Part shown: one piece after another, positions 16,475 through 24,802 of the stretch
Layout: every line of letters starts with the position of its first letter
Position numbering within the stretch: the first letter of the stretch is position 1
Origin: an uncultured Bacteroidales bacterium
Lineage (GTDB): Bacteria > Bacteroidota > Bacteroidia > Bacteroidales > Bacteroidaceae
NCBI GenBank assembly: GCA_902778625.1
Contig: CACYYM010000004.1
Location: forward strand, 62,001 to 126,000
DNA length: 64,000 nucleotides
Direction of reading: 5' to 3'
Translations under genes and position numbers: made by a program
Notes under the pieces: model-generated
The model's database searches: none
Told to the model about the DNA's origin: nothing
What the model saw: the letters and a program-made list of their open reading frames with translations, nothing else

Positions 16475-18051
16475 CGGATTTCGATTTCTTCCTTCACATC
16501 AATTTCCTGACCGTCCTTGTCGTAGAATTCGTACTGAAGGAACGCGAGTTTCTGACTTGGAATGACTTTTACACCCAAACCATAACGGAGTTGCCACTTG
16601 CGGCGAAGGCTGAACAAACCTTCGTTAAGGTAAGCGGCCACGTAAGGGTGAACATGAAGGGTGAAACGTTTCATGCCGAGCCTGTAGTAGAGGAACTTTA
16701 TCTTGCCCTCCAAGACCTTGTGGAAGAGGAAACTGCTCTTGATTTGACCCGTTCCCTGACAAGTGGGACAAGCCTCCTCGACAGCAACATCCATGACGGG
16801 ACGAACCCTCTGGCGCGTGATTTGCATCAGGCAGAACTTGCTCAAAGGCAAGATATTGTGGCGGGCACGGTCGCGCTTCATGAGCTCACACATGTGCTCG
16901 TAGAGTTGCTGACGAGCCTCAGCACGCTTCATGTCAATAAAATCGACCACGATGATGCCGCCCATGTCTCTGAGTCGCAGTTGGCGAGCCAGTTCTTCTG
17001 CCGCTCCAAGGTTAACTTCGAGGGCATTTGCTTCCTGATTTTCGGCATTACGAGTGCGGTTGCCACTATTGACGTCCACGACGTGCAAGGCCTCCGTATG
17101 CTCAATGATAAGGTAGGCTCCGTGCTTGTACGAGACAATCCTGCCAAAGCTGGACTTGATTTGACGCGTGACGTCGAAGTTGTCGAAAATGGGCAAGCTG
17201 CCTTTGTAGAGCTTCACCACACCGAGCCTCTCCGGAGCGATAAGGCTGACATAGTCGTGAACTTCCTTGAAGACGTCGGCATTATTGATGTAGATGTTCT
17301 CGAAGTTCGGGTTGAAGAGGTCGCGCAGGATGGCCACCGTGCGGCTTGTTTCCTCATGGACAAGAGCTGGCAACTCCTTGGCTTGCTGCACTTTGCGGAG
17401 AATGCCTTCCCAACGTGCCACGAGGATTTTCATCTCGGCATCCAGTTCGCCAGCTCGCTTGCCTTCGGCCACCGTACGGACGATGATGCCGCAGTTCTTG
17501 GGCTTGATGCTCTCTACAATCTGCTTCAGGCGAGCCCTCTCGGCACTACTCTTGATTTTCGTGGAGACGGAAACCTTGTCGCCAAAAGGCGTGAAGACAA
17601 GGAAACGTCCGGGGAAAGAGAGGTCGCAACTCAGTCGCGGACCTTTCGTCGAGATGGGCTCCTTGATGATTTGCACAAGCACCTCCTGTCCCTGTTGCAG
17701 ATAAGTCTGCACGCTGCCGTCCTTGGGCAGTTCGGGCAGCACGGAAGCCTTCTCGAAGGAGTAAAGGTTCTTGCGGTCGCTCTGCACCTGCTTGAGATAC
17801 TTGGCATAGGACGAGAACTGCAAACCGAGGTCGAGGTAGTGGAGGAAGGCATCGTGCTCGTAACCGACGCTTACGAAGCAGGCATTCAGTCCGGGCATGA
17901 GCTTCCTGACCTTCGCCAGATACACGTTGCCCACGGCGAAGGAAACACTCTGTTCCTCCTCCTGATACTCAGCCAGCCGCTTGTCCTCGGTCAGGGCAAT
18001 GGCGATTTTCTTCGGCTGTACGTCGATGTAAAGTTCGCTTGTTACGTCCAT
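16471..18051 (-). CDS. rng: ribonuclease G / E family endoribonuclease
   Basis: A 526-residue RNase E/G family protein that trims rRNA and turns over mRNA in the cytosol. An S1-type RNA-binding segment (GNVYLAKVRKLMPGLNACFVSVG) is followed by the 5' sensor region and the catalytic DNase I-like domain (VDVNSGNRTR, VVDFIDMKR, with the metal Asp residues). The Zn-link CPTCQGTG lies near residue 438. Length fits RNase G, with no long RNase E scaffold. It leads the short EEP unit. The small basic gene upstream has its own terminator in the gap. Confidence 0.93.
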   Translation of the reverse strand: MDVTSELYIDVQPKKIAIALTEDKRLAEYQEEEQSVSFAVGNVYLAKVRKLMPGLNACFVSVGYEHDAFLHYLDLGLQFSSYAKYLKQVQSDRKNLYSFEKASVLPELPKDGSVQTYLQQGQEVLVQIIKEPISTKGPRLSCDLSFPGRFLVFTPFGDKVSVSTKIKSSAERARLKQIVESIKPKNCGIIVRTVAEGKRAGELDAEMKILVARWEGILRKVQQAKELPALVHEETSRTVAILRDLFNPNFENIYINNADVFKEVHDYVSLIAPERLGVVKLYKGSLPIFDNFDVTRQIKSSFGRIVSYKHGAYLIIEHTEALHVVDVNSGNRTRNAENQEANALEVNLGAAEELARQLRLRDMGGIIVVDFIDMKRAEARQQLYEHMCELMKRDRARHNILPLSKFCLMQITRQRVRPVMDVAVEEACPTCQGTGQIKSSFLFHKVLEGKIKFLYYRLGMKRFTLHVHPYVAAYLNEGLFSLRRKWQLRYGLGVKVIPSQKLAFLQYEFYDKDGQEIDVKEEIEIR

Positions 18052-18063
18052 TCTTTCTTACAG

Positions 18064-18099
18064 AAAAAGGTGACAGAGCTTTGAGGCTGCCACCTTTTT
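18064..18099 (-). terminator. bidirectional-type intrinsic terminator upstream of RNase G
   Basis: AAAAAGGTGaCAG (18064-18076) pairs with CTGcCACCTTTTT (18087-18099). Read on the minus strand it ends in T5 and follows the small basic gene by 16 bp. Confidence 0.8.
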
Positions 18100-18114
18100 G
18101 ATCTGAGAAGTACT

Positions 18115-18213
18115 TTACTTGCTCTTATGTCTGTTCTTTCTCAGTCTCTTCTTACGCTTGTGCGTAGACATCTTGTGCCTCTTATGCTTCTTTCCGTTTG
18201 TGGTTAATACTAA
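18115..18213 (-). CDS. very small basic protein, AURKAIP1/COX24-domain (mS38/bS22-like) ribosomal protein
   Basis: The minus-strand frame encodes TTNGKKHKRHKM then STHKRKKRLRKNRHKSK. Bacteroidetes genomes carry an about 30-residue protein of this pattern, annotated as AURKAIP1/COX24 domain, related to a small-subunit ribosomal protein. The frame opens after TAA at 18214-18216 and reads TTA, GTA, TTA, ACC before the conserved part, so there is no ATG, GTG or TTG. The only ATG is at 18171 and would give 18 residues, dropping the conserved NGKKHKRHK. The start is therefore unresolved. A -7 box lies just upstream at 18239-18247 and a terminator just after. Confidence 0.65.
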   Translation of the reverse strand, partial: LVLTTNGKKHKRHKMSTHKRKKRLRKNRHKSK

Positions 18214-18238
18214 TTATATATTTATGCAATTTCGGACT

Positions 18239-18247
18239 GCAAAGGTA
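18239..18247 (-). promoter_or_regulatory. -7 box TACCTTTGC for the small basic protein gene
   Basis: The reverse complement is GCAAAGGTA. Transcription would start about 20 bp before the open frame. Confidence 0.75.
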
Positions 18248-18343
18248 CAACAAACAATTCAAAATTCAAAATTATTAAATTCAAAATTATCCTTTCTTGT
18301 CAAAAAAAGTAGTACGTCTGCTCATTTCAAAGCAAAAAAGCAG

Positions 18344-18351
18344 TATTTTTG
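18344..18351 (+). promoter_or_regulatory. -7 box TATTTTTG for mutY
   Basis: It matches TAnnTTTG and lies 20 bp before the mutY start codon. Confidence 0.6.
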
Positions 18352-18371
18352 TGGCGAAAAAGAATTAAAAC

Positions 18372-19385
18372 ATGTTCAACATTCAATTAGAGGAGTGGTA
18401 CGAAGCCAACGGTCGCGACCTGCCTTGGCGAAGGACAAGCGACCCTTACTTCATCATGCTCTCGGAGTTCATTCTGCAACAGACGCAGATTTGTCAGGGC
18501 ATGGACTACTACCTGCGTTTTGCCGAACGTTTCCCTACGGCCGAGAGCCTTGCAGATGCGAGCGAAGAGGAGGTGATGCGGCTTTGGCAAGGCTTGGGTT
18601 ATTATAGCCGAGCCCGCCACCTTCATGCCGCTGCCAAGCAGATTGCAGAGAAAGGTCATTTTCCAAAGGATTATGCTTTCGTGAGGGCTTTGCCGGGCGT
18701 TGGCGACTATACTGCGGCAGCCATCATGAGCTTTGCCTTTGGTGAGCCTTATGCCGTGCTCGACGGGAATGTCCAGCGCGTTCTTGCCCGCCACTTCGGC
18801 ATCACGGAACCTGTCGATACCACTCAAGGAAAGAAGCTGCTCCGAGCCCTTGCCGACGAGATGCTCGACCATGAGCGTCCAGCCCTCTACAACCAAGCCA
18901 TCATGGACTTCGGTGCCCTCCAGTGCAAGCCCAGCTCGCCACTTTGCCATGCCTGTCCGCTTGCCGATACCTGTCAAGCCTTAAGCATGCACCGAGTCGA
19001 TAAACTGCCCCTGAAATCGAAGCGGACTGCTATCCGCGACCGCTACCTTACTTATATTTACACACGCACGAAGGACGGCAAAATCCTGCTCCACCGTCGG
19101 GGCAAAGGCGACATCTGGCAAGGCCTCTTCGAATTCCCGATGATAGAGTCGGCGGGGCCCCTAACCCTTGCCGAGGTGGAAGAAAAAGTCAAGGCAAAGG
19201 TTAAGCTCGAACTCGTAGCTCAAGACGTCCGCCACCAACTCACCCACCAGCGCCTTCATGCCGACTTCTACCTCCTCACCTTGCCCACGGCCTATGAAAG
19301 CACGAAAGGACAATGGGTCGAAGAAAAGTCCCTCGACCACTATGCCCTTCCGCGTTTGCTGGAGAAGCTGAGAAGCCTCCTTTAA
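18372..19385 (+). CDS. mutY: A/G-specific adenine glycosylase MutY
   Basis: A 337-residue DNA repair glycosylase that removes adenine mispaired with 8-oxoguanine. The N-terminal HhH-GPD domain has EFILQQTQI (catalytic Glu region), the helix-hairpin-helix LPGVGDYTAAAI and the catalytic Asp in AVLDGNV. The 4Fe-4S loop with four Cys (CKPSSPLCHACPLADTC) is intact near residues 188-204. The C-terminal NUDIX-like domain that recognises 8-oxoG (about 225-337) is present. It stands alone and converges on the next gene with a 2-bp gap. Confidence 0.95.
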   Translation: MFNIQLEEWYEANGRDLPWRRTSDPYFIMLSEFILQQTQICQGMDYYLRFAERFPTAESLADASEEEVMRLWQGLGYYSRARHLHAAAKQIAEKGHFPKDYAFVRALPGVGDYTAAAIMSFAFGEPYAVLDGNVQRVLARHFGITEPVDTTQGKKLLRALADEMLDHERPALYNQAIMDFGALQCKPSSPLCHACPLADTCQALSMHRVDKLPLKSKRTAIRDRYLTYIYTRTKDGKILLHRRGKGDIWQGLFEFPMIESAGPLTLAEVEEKVKAKVKLELVAQDVRHQLTHQRLHADFYLLTLPTAYESTKGQWVEEKSLDHYALPRLLEKLRSLL

Positions 19386-19387
19386 CT

Positions 19388-19867
19388 TTACTGCGCTCCG
19401 TTCTGCATTGCCAAGAAGCCGATGCCTGCGACAATGCCCATGATAAGGTAAATTACCAGCACGATGATGGTAAGGATACCCGTGAACTTCAGGTAACTGC
19501 GCATACCGGCAAAGCCGCGAGCCAATTGAGCCTCGCTACCTGTCAGGCAAGCTGCCTTCGTGCCGTTGGCAAACTGGAAGCCCTTCATGAGAGGATAAAT
19601 CATGATGAGGGCGCAAACCAGATAGAGGATGCCCGTGAAGATGCCCAAGCCACCCATGAGAGGAGAAGCTTGGGGATTGCAACCTTCCGGACCGCACGGG
19701 AAACCGCACTTGCCGCCAAGCACAATCATGGCGATACCGGCAATCACAAGGAACAGCCAGCCAATGCAACCCACGATACAGAGGAACTTCGCCCACTTCG
19801 CAGCACTCAGGAGGTCAGCCTTCATCGTCTCGTCGACCATCATTCCAGTCTTGAATTCTTCGTTCAT
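19388..19867 (-). CDS. small four-helix membrane protein (DUF5362-like)
   Basis: A 159-residue protein with four hydrophobic helices, two before and two after a central Gly/Cys segment (GGKCGFPCGPEGC). The overall form recalls the DUF5362 family common in Bacteroidetes, but this match is from memory and tentative. An in-frame start at 19918 would lie within the promoter, so the ATG at 19867 is used. Function unknown. Confidence 0.75.
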   Translation of the reverse strand: MNEEFKTGMMVDETMKADLLSAAKWAKFLCIVGCIGWLFLVIAGIAMIVLGGKCGFPCGPEGCNPQASPLMGGLGIFTGILYLVCALIMIYPLMKGFQFANGTKAACLTGSEAQLARGFAGMRSYLKFTGILTIIVLVIYLIMGIVAGIGFLAMQNGAQ

Positions 19868-19914
19868 AATGTTAAAAGTTTTGGTTAATACTGAGTTTAG
19901 AGTCTCATCTGCCT

Positions 19915-19923
19915 GCAAAGTTA
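19915..19923 (-). promoter_or_regulatory. -7 box TAACTTTGC for the membrane protein gene
   Basis: The reverse complement is GCAAAGTTA, 48 bp upstream of the chosen start. Confidence 0.7.
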
Positions 19924-20030
19924 CAAAAAAACGGACAACAAGCCAAACGATTTGAAGTTTTTCTGAAAAACTTTGGAGCGTATTGCAATAAATCGTATCC
20001 TTGCCTGCGTGATCTTAAACACTGATACCG

Positions 20031-20099
20031 ATGAAACGCCTCTACCTTCTTCTTTTAACTTTGACGGCATCTACATCCAGGGCTACAGGAAGATTCTGA
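20031..20099 (+). pseudogene. possible remnant of an exported-protein gene (signal peptide only)
   Basis: A 22-residue frame starting MKRLYLLLLTLTAS looks like a signal peptide and stops soon after. A near-consensus -7 box TATCCTTGC lies at 19996-20004. It may be what is left of a gene whose body was lost; a GC-rich 22-bp array starts about 22 bp after the stop. The rest of 19924-20288 holds no gene. Confidence 0.3.
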
Positions 20100-20121
20100 G
20101 ATTAATGAGAAGGGGGGCACA

Positions 20122-20206
20122 AAACGCCGCGTGCGGCGATTGCAATCTCCGCACGCGGAAATGACCAACGCCGCACGCGGCGTTTGAAATCCCCCCGCAC
20201 GGGAAT
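20122..20206 (+). repeat. 22-bp period array, GC-rich family, 4 units
   Basis: Core decamers start at 20127 (CCGCGTGCGG, inverted loop), 20149, 20171 and 20195: steps 22, 22 and 24. The third unit is the closing palindrome AACGCCGC-AC-GCGGCGTT, and a decayed unit follows. Confidence 0.88.
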
Positions 20207-20288
20207 GGAAACAACGACGAAGAATCATGGCGGAATTACACGCAATCATCGTCGCAAGAACGCGTAATTATTTTAGGAGAACACGTTC

Positions 20289-20825
20289 TTATTTTAAAAC
20301 CTCCTGCATTTTGACGTCGTGGGGTTCGGTTGGAACCTCGTCCAAAAGTTGGAAGGGGAAGCAGATGCCAAGCAGATGGGCTTTCTTCAGCTTGGGCAGG
20401 AGGCGGTCGTAGTAGCCTTTGCCGCGCCCAAGACGGTGCCATGCCCTATCGAATGCCATGCCCGGGATGATGGCGAGCTGGATTTTATCATAGTTTTCTT
20501 CTGGAAAGACAGGTCCCATCGGCTCCATAATATTAAAGGCTCCCTGCCTCAAAGACGCCTCGCCCTCGTAGAGATGCAGCTCCAACTCCTCGCCTTTGCA
20601 GACAGGCAGAAGCACTTGTTTGCCGCTCTCGAAGGCCGCTTTTATCAAGGCTTTTGTATCCACCTCGTCCGCCAAAGGATAATAAAGCAGCAGAGTGCCT
20701 GCTTCTCGCCAAGAGGCAAGAGCAAGCACCCTGTTACATATTTCTTCTGACATTACCGCCAACTCATGGGCGGAATGTCGTTTTTTCTGCTCCCTTATAT
20801 ATTGGCGCAGTTCTCTTTTGGTCAT
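20289..20825 (-). CDS. 5-formyltetrahydrofolate cyclo-ligase
   Basis: A 178-residue enzyme that converts 5-formyl-THF to 5,10-methenyl-THF with ATP in one-carbon metabolism. The N-terminal basic helix MTKRELRQYIREQKK and the LLYYPLADEVDT strand are typical. The ATP/folate-binding end LGRGKGYYDRLLP is intact. The longer upstream frame overlaps the Gfo/Idh gene and is discarded in favour of the ATG at 20825, which makes an ATGA overlap with that gene. Confidence 0.9.
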   Translation of the reverse strand: MTKRELRQYIREQKKRHSAHELAVMSEEICNRVLALASWREAGTLLLYYPLADEVDTKALIKAAFESGKQVLLPVCKGEELELHLYEGEASLRQGAFNIMEPMGPVFPEENYDKIQLAIIPGMAFDRAWHRLGRGKGYYDRLLPKLKKAHLLGICFPFQLLDEVPTEPHDVKMQEVLK

Positions 20826-22405
20826 TTTTTTGCCTTCTTTGCGGCCTTCTCCTTTGCTTTGTCGTACTTTTCCCAAAGCTTCTTCTTGGCACAGTTTGCT
20901 TTCTGAGCCTCGGTGCTGGCCTTGGCGGCTGCCTCGGCGGCTGCTTCGTCGGCGGCATTTGCCCAAGCGAACTGGAAGCCCTTCACTTCGTTCCAGTGGC
21001 CGCGAGTGAAGTCGGGGAAGGCTACGGCACAACAGTTGTTGTCCATCGAGAGCGCACCAAGCTCGGCAAGGCAACACCATTCTGCGAGGTCGTAAACGTC
21101 CATATCGAGCGGCAGGCCGTTCTGCAGGCAATAAACAAGACGTGCGTCCATGAAGAAGTCCATGCCTCCGTGACCGCCTACCTTCTGCGCCATCTCGCCA
21201 TACTTCTTGATGATGGGGTGCTGGTACTTGGCCACAAGAGCATCCTGCTCAGCCTTTGGCAGGAAGCCGTGAGAACTGAGGTCGTCCACCTTTGGTGCCA
21301 CGCCGCTAGCCGTGAGTTGGCTCTTATCGAGGGCATAGTGCTGCTCGGGATATTTGGTTGCATAACCTTTTGTGCCGGTCAACTTATAAAGGCGGTTGTA
21401 TGGCTGTGGGTTCATGACATTGTGCTGAATCTCCACCACTTTGCCTTCTTCCGTACGCATCAGAGTGGTTGTCTGGTCGCCGTTACGATAGTTGTTGCAG
21501 GGCTTGCCGGTTTTCTTCTCGACATATTCCTTGCCGTGAGCGCTCTTGGTGTCCATAGCGACGAGGGTCTTGAAGCGGTCACCGCGATGGATGTTCATGG
21601 CGAGAGCGACAGGGCCGAGTCCGTGAGTGGCATAAACGTCACCACGGTTCTCCATGTTGTACTTCATGCGCCATCCGAGTTTGTCGGGGTCGGAGCCATC
21701 GGGGTTCTTCCAGTAGTAGTCCCAGAAGTCGTCGAGGTTATGGATGTAGGCTCCCTCGCCGCGAAGCACTTCGCCAAACACGCCCTGCTGCGCCATGTTG
21801 AGCGTGTTAAGCTCGTACCAGTCGTAGCAGCAGTTCTCGAGAATCATGCAGTGGAGGCGTGTCTTCTCCGAGAGTTCGATGAGCTCCCAGCACTGCTCGA
21901 GGTTCATGGCACTGGGCACCTCAATAGCCGTGTGCTTGCCGTTCTGCAGGGCACACTTGGCAACGGGGAAGTGATGGTCCCAGTCGGTGGCTACATATAC
22001 GAGGTCGATATCGGGGCGCTTGCAGAGTTCCTCGTATCCTTTCTCGCCGCTATAGATGGTTGCAGGCGGCAGGCCGGCATTACGGAGATACTTCTGACAA
22101 GCCTCAGCACGAGCCTCAACATAATCGCAAAGAGCAACAATCTGAGTGCCTGGAATGTGCGTGAAACGCTCGACGGCACCAGGTCCACGCATGCCTAAGC
22201 CGACGAAGCCGACACGAACGGTCGCCATCTTGGGAGCGGTCAGGCCAAGGACGTGCTGCTGACCTGCAGGACGAGCGGGTGTTTCTACGATAAGAGTGCC
22301 TTTGTCCCAATGTGTCTTTGTGCTGGGGCTGAGGCTTTGTGCCATTGAACTGGCGCAGAAAAGGATTGCCGCAAAGAGTACGGCTGAGAGATGTTTGATG
22401 TTCAT
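20822..22405 (-). CDS. exported Gfo/Idh/MocA family oxidoreductase
   Basis: A 527-residue protein with a signal peptide (MNIKHLSAVLFAAILFCASSM and on). HWDKGTLIVETP follows, then the Rossmann motif VRVGFVGLGMRGPG and the EVPSAMNLEQCWEL segment (Lys/Glu region of the family). The central part carries the Gfo/Idh C-terminal alpha/beta domain. Exported members occur in many Bacteroidales; known relatives include NAD-dependent glycosidases of the GH109 type, so a sugar substrate is likely but unproven. The last about 46 residues are Ala/Lys/Glu-rich, ending KAKEKAAKKAKK. It is co-transcribed with the folate gene. Confidence 0.85.
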   Translation of the reverse strand: MNIKHLSAVLFAAILFCASSMAQSLSPSTKTHWDKGTLIVETPARPAGQQHVLGLTAPKMATVRVGFVGLGMRGPGAVERFTHIPGTQIVALCDYVEARAEACQKYLRNAGLPPATIYSGEKGYEELCKRPDIDLVYVATDWDHHFPVAKCALQNGKHTAIEVPSAMNLEQCWELIELSEKTRLHCMILENCCYDWYELNTLNMAQQGVFGEVLRGEGAYIHNLDDFWDYYWKNPDGSDPDKLGWRMKYNMENRGDVYATHGLGPVALAMNIHRGDRFKTLVAMDTKSAHGKEYVEKKTGKPCNNYRNGDQTTTLMRTEEGKVVEIQHNVMNPQPYNRLYKLTGTKGYATKYPEQHYALDKSQLTASGVAPKVDDLSSHGFLPKAEQDALVAKYQHPIIKKYGEMAQKVGGHGGMDFFMDARLVYCLQNGLPLDMDVYDLAEWCCLAELGALSMDNNCCAVAFPDFTRGHWNEVKGFQFAWANAADEAAAEAAAKASTEAQKANCAKKKLWEKYDKAKEKAAKKAKK

Positions 22406-22436
22406 ATTATTTATTAGTTTTAGTGTATTTGCTGCA

Positions 22437-22444
22437 CAAAGATA
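22437..22444 (-). promoter_or_regulatory. -7 box TATCTTTG for the Gfo/Idh gene
   Basis: The reverse complement is CAAAGATA, 32 bp upstream of the start codon. Confidence 0.65.
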
Positions 22445-22539
22445 GTAAAAGTTTCCTAAACTCGCGCTCTTTTCATACAAAAGAAGTGAAAAATGACAAC
22501 TTTTTCCCTTTCTGTGCCTGCTTTTTATATTTAATAATG

Positions 22540-22548
22540 TACCTTTGC
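22540..22548 (+). promoter_or_regulatory. -7 box TACCTTTGC for rlmN
   Basis: An exact consensus match only 7 bp before the ATG at 22555, so the mRNA leader must be very short. Confidence 0.7.
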
Positions 22549-22554
22549 AGAGAA

Positions 22555-23580
22555 ATGGAGAAGAAAAAGCTGCTCGGAATGACTCTTGATGAGTTGAAGG
22601 CGGTCGCTACAGAGGTAGGACTGCCTGGCTTTGCAGCTAAACAGATCATGGAGTGGGTGTACGGCAAGCACGTCAGGAGTATCGACGAGATGACCAACCT
22701 GTCGAAGAACGGCAGGACGGCTCTTTCAGAACGATACGAGATAGGTTGCAAAGAGCCAAGTGACGTCCAGCAAAGTGTCGATGGGACGGCAAAGTACCTC
22801 TTCCCGACCGAGAGCGGTCAGCAAGTGGAGTGCGTCTTCATTCCCGATGGCGAGAGAGCCACACTTTGCGTGAGCAGTCAAGCCGGATGCCGCATGGGAT
22901 GCCGCTTCTGCATGACTGGCCGGCAAGGCTTCGGAGGCAACCTCACAGCCACAGACATCCTGAACCAAGTCTATTCCGTGCCAGGCAGCGAACTGTTGAC
23001 AAACATCGTCTTCATGGGGCAAGGAGAACCGATGGACAACCTCGACGCCGTACTGAAAGCCACTCAATTGCTCACAGATAGCAACGGCTGGGCTTGGAGT
23101 CCGAAGCGCATCACGGTCTCTACTGTAGGCGTCAGGAAGGGTGTGGAACGCTTCCTCAAAGAGAGCGACTGCCACCTCGCAATCAGCCTTCACAATCCTT
23201 TCCCAGAAGAGAGACTCCAGATGATGCCTGCCGAGAAGGCTTACGGCTTAGAAGATCTGCTGGCTCTGCTTGGCAAGCAAGACTGGAGCCATCAGCGCAG
23301 ACTCAGCTTCGAGTACATCGTCTTCGGGGGTCTCAACGACTCGGAGAGGCATGCAAGAGAGTTGGTTCGACTGCTCGCGCCAATAGAATGCCGCGTAAAC
23401 CTGATTCGCTTCCACGAGATACCTGATACGCCATACAAGGGTGCGTCCGAGGAGAAGATGGTTTGGCTGCGAGACTACCTGACGAAGCATGGCGTTACGA
23501 CCACCATTCGAGCCAGCCGCGGGCAAGACATCTATGCGGCTTGCGGCTTGTTGCACAGCAAAGTGAAGGGCGAAGAGTGA
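22555..23580 (+). CDS. rlmN: dual-specificity RNA methyltransferase RlmN
   Basis: A 341-residue radical SAM enzyme that methylates A2503 of 23S rRNA and A37 of some tRNAs. The radical SAM cluster motif is CRMGCRFC, and the following MGQGEPMDN is the family GEP motif. The second catalytic Cys lies in the C-terminal AACGLL. The N-terminal RNA-binding domain has KQIMEWVYGKH. An upstream in-frame start at 22423 would place the promoter inside the gene, so 22555 is used. It starts the rlmN-to-secG block. Confidence 0.95.
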   Translation: MEKKKLLGMTLDELKAVATEVGLPGFAAKQIMEWVYGKHVRSIDEMTNLSKNGRTALSERYEIGCKEPSDVQQSVDGTAKYLFPTESGQQVECVFIPDGERATLCVSSQAGCRMGCRFCMTGRQGFGGNLTATDILNQVYSVPGSELLTNIVFMGQGEPMDNLDAVLKATQLLTDSNGWAWSPKRITVSTVGVRKGVERFLKESDCHLAISLHNPFPEERLQMMPAEKAYGLEDLLALLGKQDWSHQRRLSFEYIVFGGLNDSERHARELVRLLAPIECRVNLIRFHEIPDTPYKGASEEKMVWLRDYLTKHGVTTTIRASRGQDIYAACGLLHSKVKGEE

Positions 23581-23620
23581 TGAATTAAAATGATTGGTTA
23601 CCAACATAACGACAGACATT

Positions 23621-24682
23621 ATGAAATACAAACTTGCTTTAACATTAATATTGGGCTTGCTTCTCTTGACTAGCTGCACGAAGGAGCAATTCTTCCCGCA
23701 GGCTAGCGGACGTCCTTACGAAGTGCTTGTCGTGCTCGACAACAAGACGTGGGAAGCCCCTGCCGGTCGTGCTTTGTTCGACATCCTCGATACTGACGTG
23801 CCTTGCTTGCCACAAAGCGAACGCTCGTTCCACATCACACAAATCGAGCCGAAAGACCTGAGCGCGAACTTCAGCATCTTCCGAAACATCATTCAGGTCA
23901 ACATAGACAAGACCCAATACAGCCGTACAGGTATGCGCTTCATGCGAAACAAGTACGCGATGGACCAGATTGTGCTCACCATCAACAGTCCGAGTCTGGA
24001 GGACTTCCAGCAGTTCTGCATCGACCACAAACAGGAGGTCATCGACTTCCTGACACGAACCGAGATGAACCGACTCATCAAAGAACTGGAGACGAAGTAC
24101 TCGAAGGTGACCTACGACCTTGCTTGGCAAACCTTTACCTGTCGCTTCCACGCTCCAAAGGAACTGACTGCCTACAAGAAGGGCGAGCACTTCTTCTGGA
24201 CAAGCAACAATACGGCAAGCGGATTGGAGAACATTTGCATGTACAGCTACCCGTACGAGGGACCTGAGACGTTCAACAAGGAATACATGGTGGCCAAGCG
24301 CGACTCCGTGATGAAAGTGAACCTCCCGGGCGAGAAGCCAGGCATGTTCATGAAGACAGACTCGCTCTGCACGATAGTCAAGCCGATTGCCGTACACAAC
24401 AGTTATGCCATGGAGATGCGCGGCCTCTGGTACATGGAGCACGACGCCATGGGAGGCCCGTTCGTGAGCCACTCCAGAGTCGATACGGAGACGAATAGCG
24501 TGGTCGTGGTCGAAGGCTTCGTCTATGCTCCGGAAAAGATGAAGCGCGGCCTCATCCGCAGGCTCGAAGGCTCGCTCTACACCCTCCAACTGCCTCAGGA
24601 ACAGTACTCGCTTATCGACACAGGACTTGAGGAAGAATCCAATCCAAAGGCATCTGCCAAAACGAAGGCAGGGAAGAAGTAA
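23621..24682 (+). CDS. DUF4837 family lipoprotein
   Basis: A 353-residue protein with a lipoprotein signal peptide (lipobox LLTSC, Cys about 19). The sequence following (RPYEVLVVLDNKTWE, FSIFRNIIQVNID, then LRGLWYMEHDAMGGPFVSH) matches the DUF4837 family of Bacteroidetes, whose function is not known. It would sit on the inner leaflet of the outer membrane or the outer face of the inner membrane. The gene order with rlmN before it and pdxA after it is common in the phylum. Confidence 0.8.
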   Translation: MKYKLALTLILGLLLLTSCTKEQFFPQASGRPYEVLVVLDNKTWEAPAGRALFDILDTDVPCLPQSERSFHITQIEPKDLSANFSIFRNIIQVNIDKTQYSRTGMRFMRNKYAMDQIVLTINSPSLEDFQQFCIDHKQEVIDFLTRTEMNRLIKELETKYSKVTYDLAWQTFTCRFHAPKELTAYKKGEHFFWTSNNTASGLENICMYSYPYEGPETFNKEYMVAKRDSVMKVNLPGEKPGMFMKTDSLCTIVKPIAVHNSYAMEMRGLWYMEHDAMGGPFVSHSRVDTETNSVVVVEGFVYAPEKMKRGLIRRLEGSLYTLQLPQEQYSLIDTGLEEESNPKASAKTKAGKK

Positions 24683-24686
24683 AACA

Positions 24687-24782
24687 CACCACGTTAAGTT
24701 GCCCAACTCACCACGTTAAGTTGCCCAACACACCACGTTAAGTTTGCAAACTCACCACGTTAAGTTTGGCAACACACCACGA
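24687..24782 (-). repeat. 22-bp period array, AGTT family, 5 units
   Basis: CACG at 24690, 24712, 24734, 24756 and 24778: every step is exactly 22 bp. The units alternate cores AGTT-GCCC-AACT and AGTT-TGCA-AACT. It fills the gap between the lipoprotein gene and the PdxA-like gene in an otherwise tight block. Confidence 0.93.
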
Positions 24783-24802
24783 TATAAAGAAAGAACAGAC
24801 AC

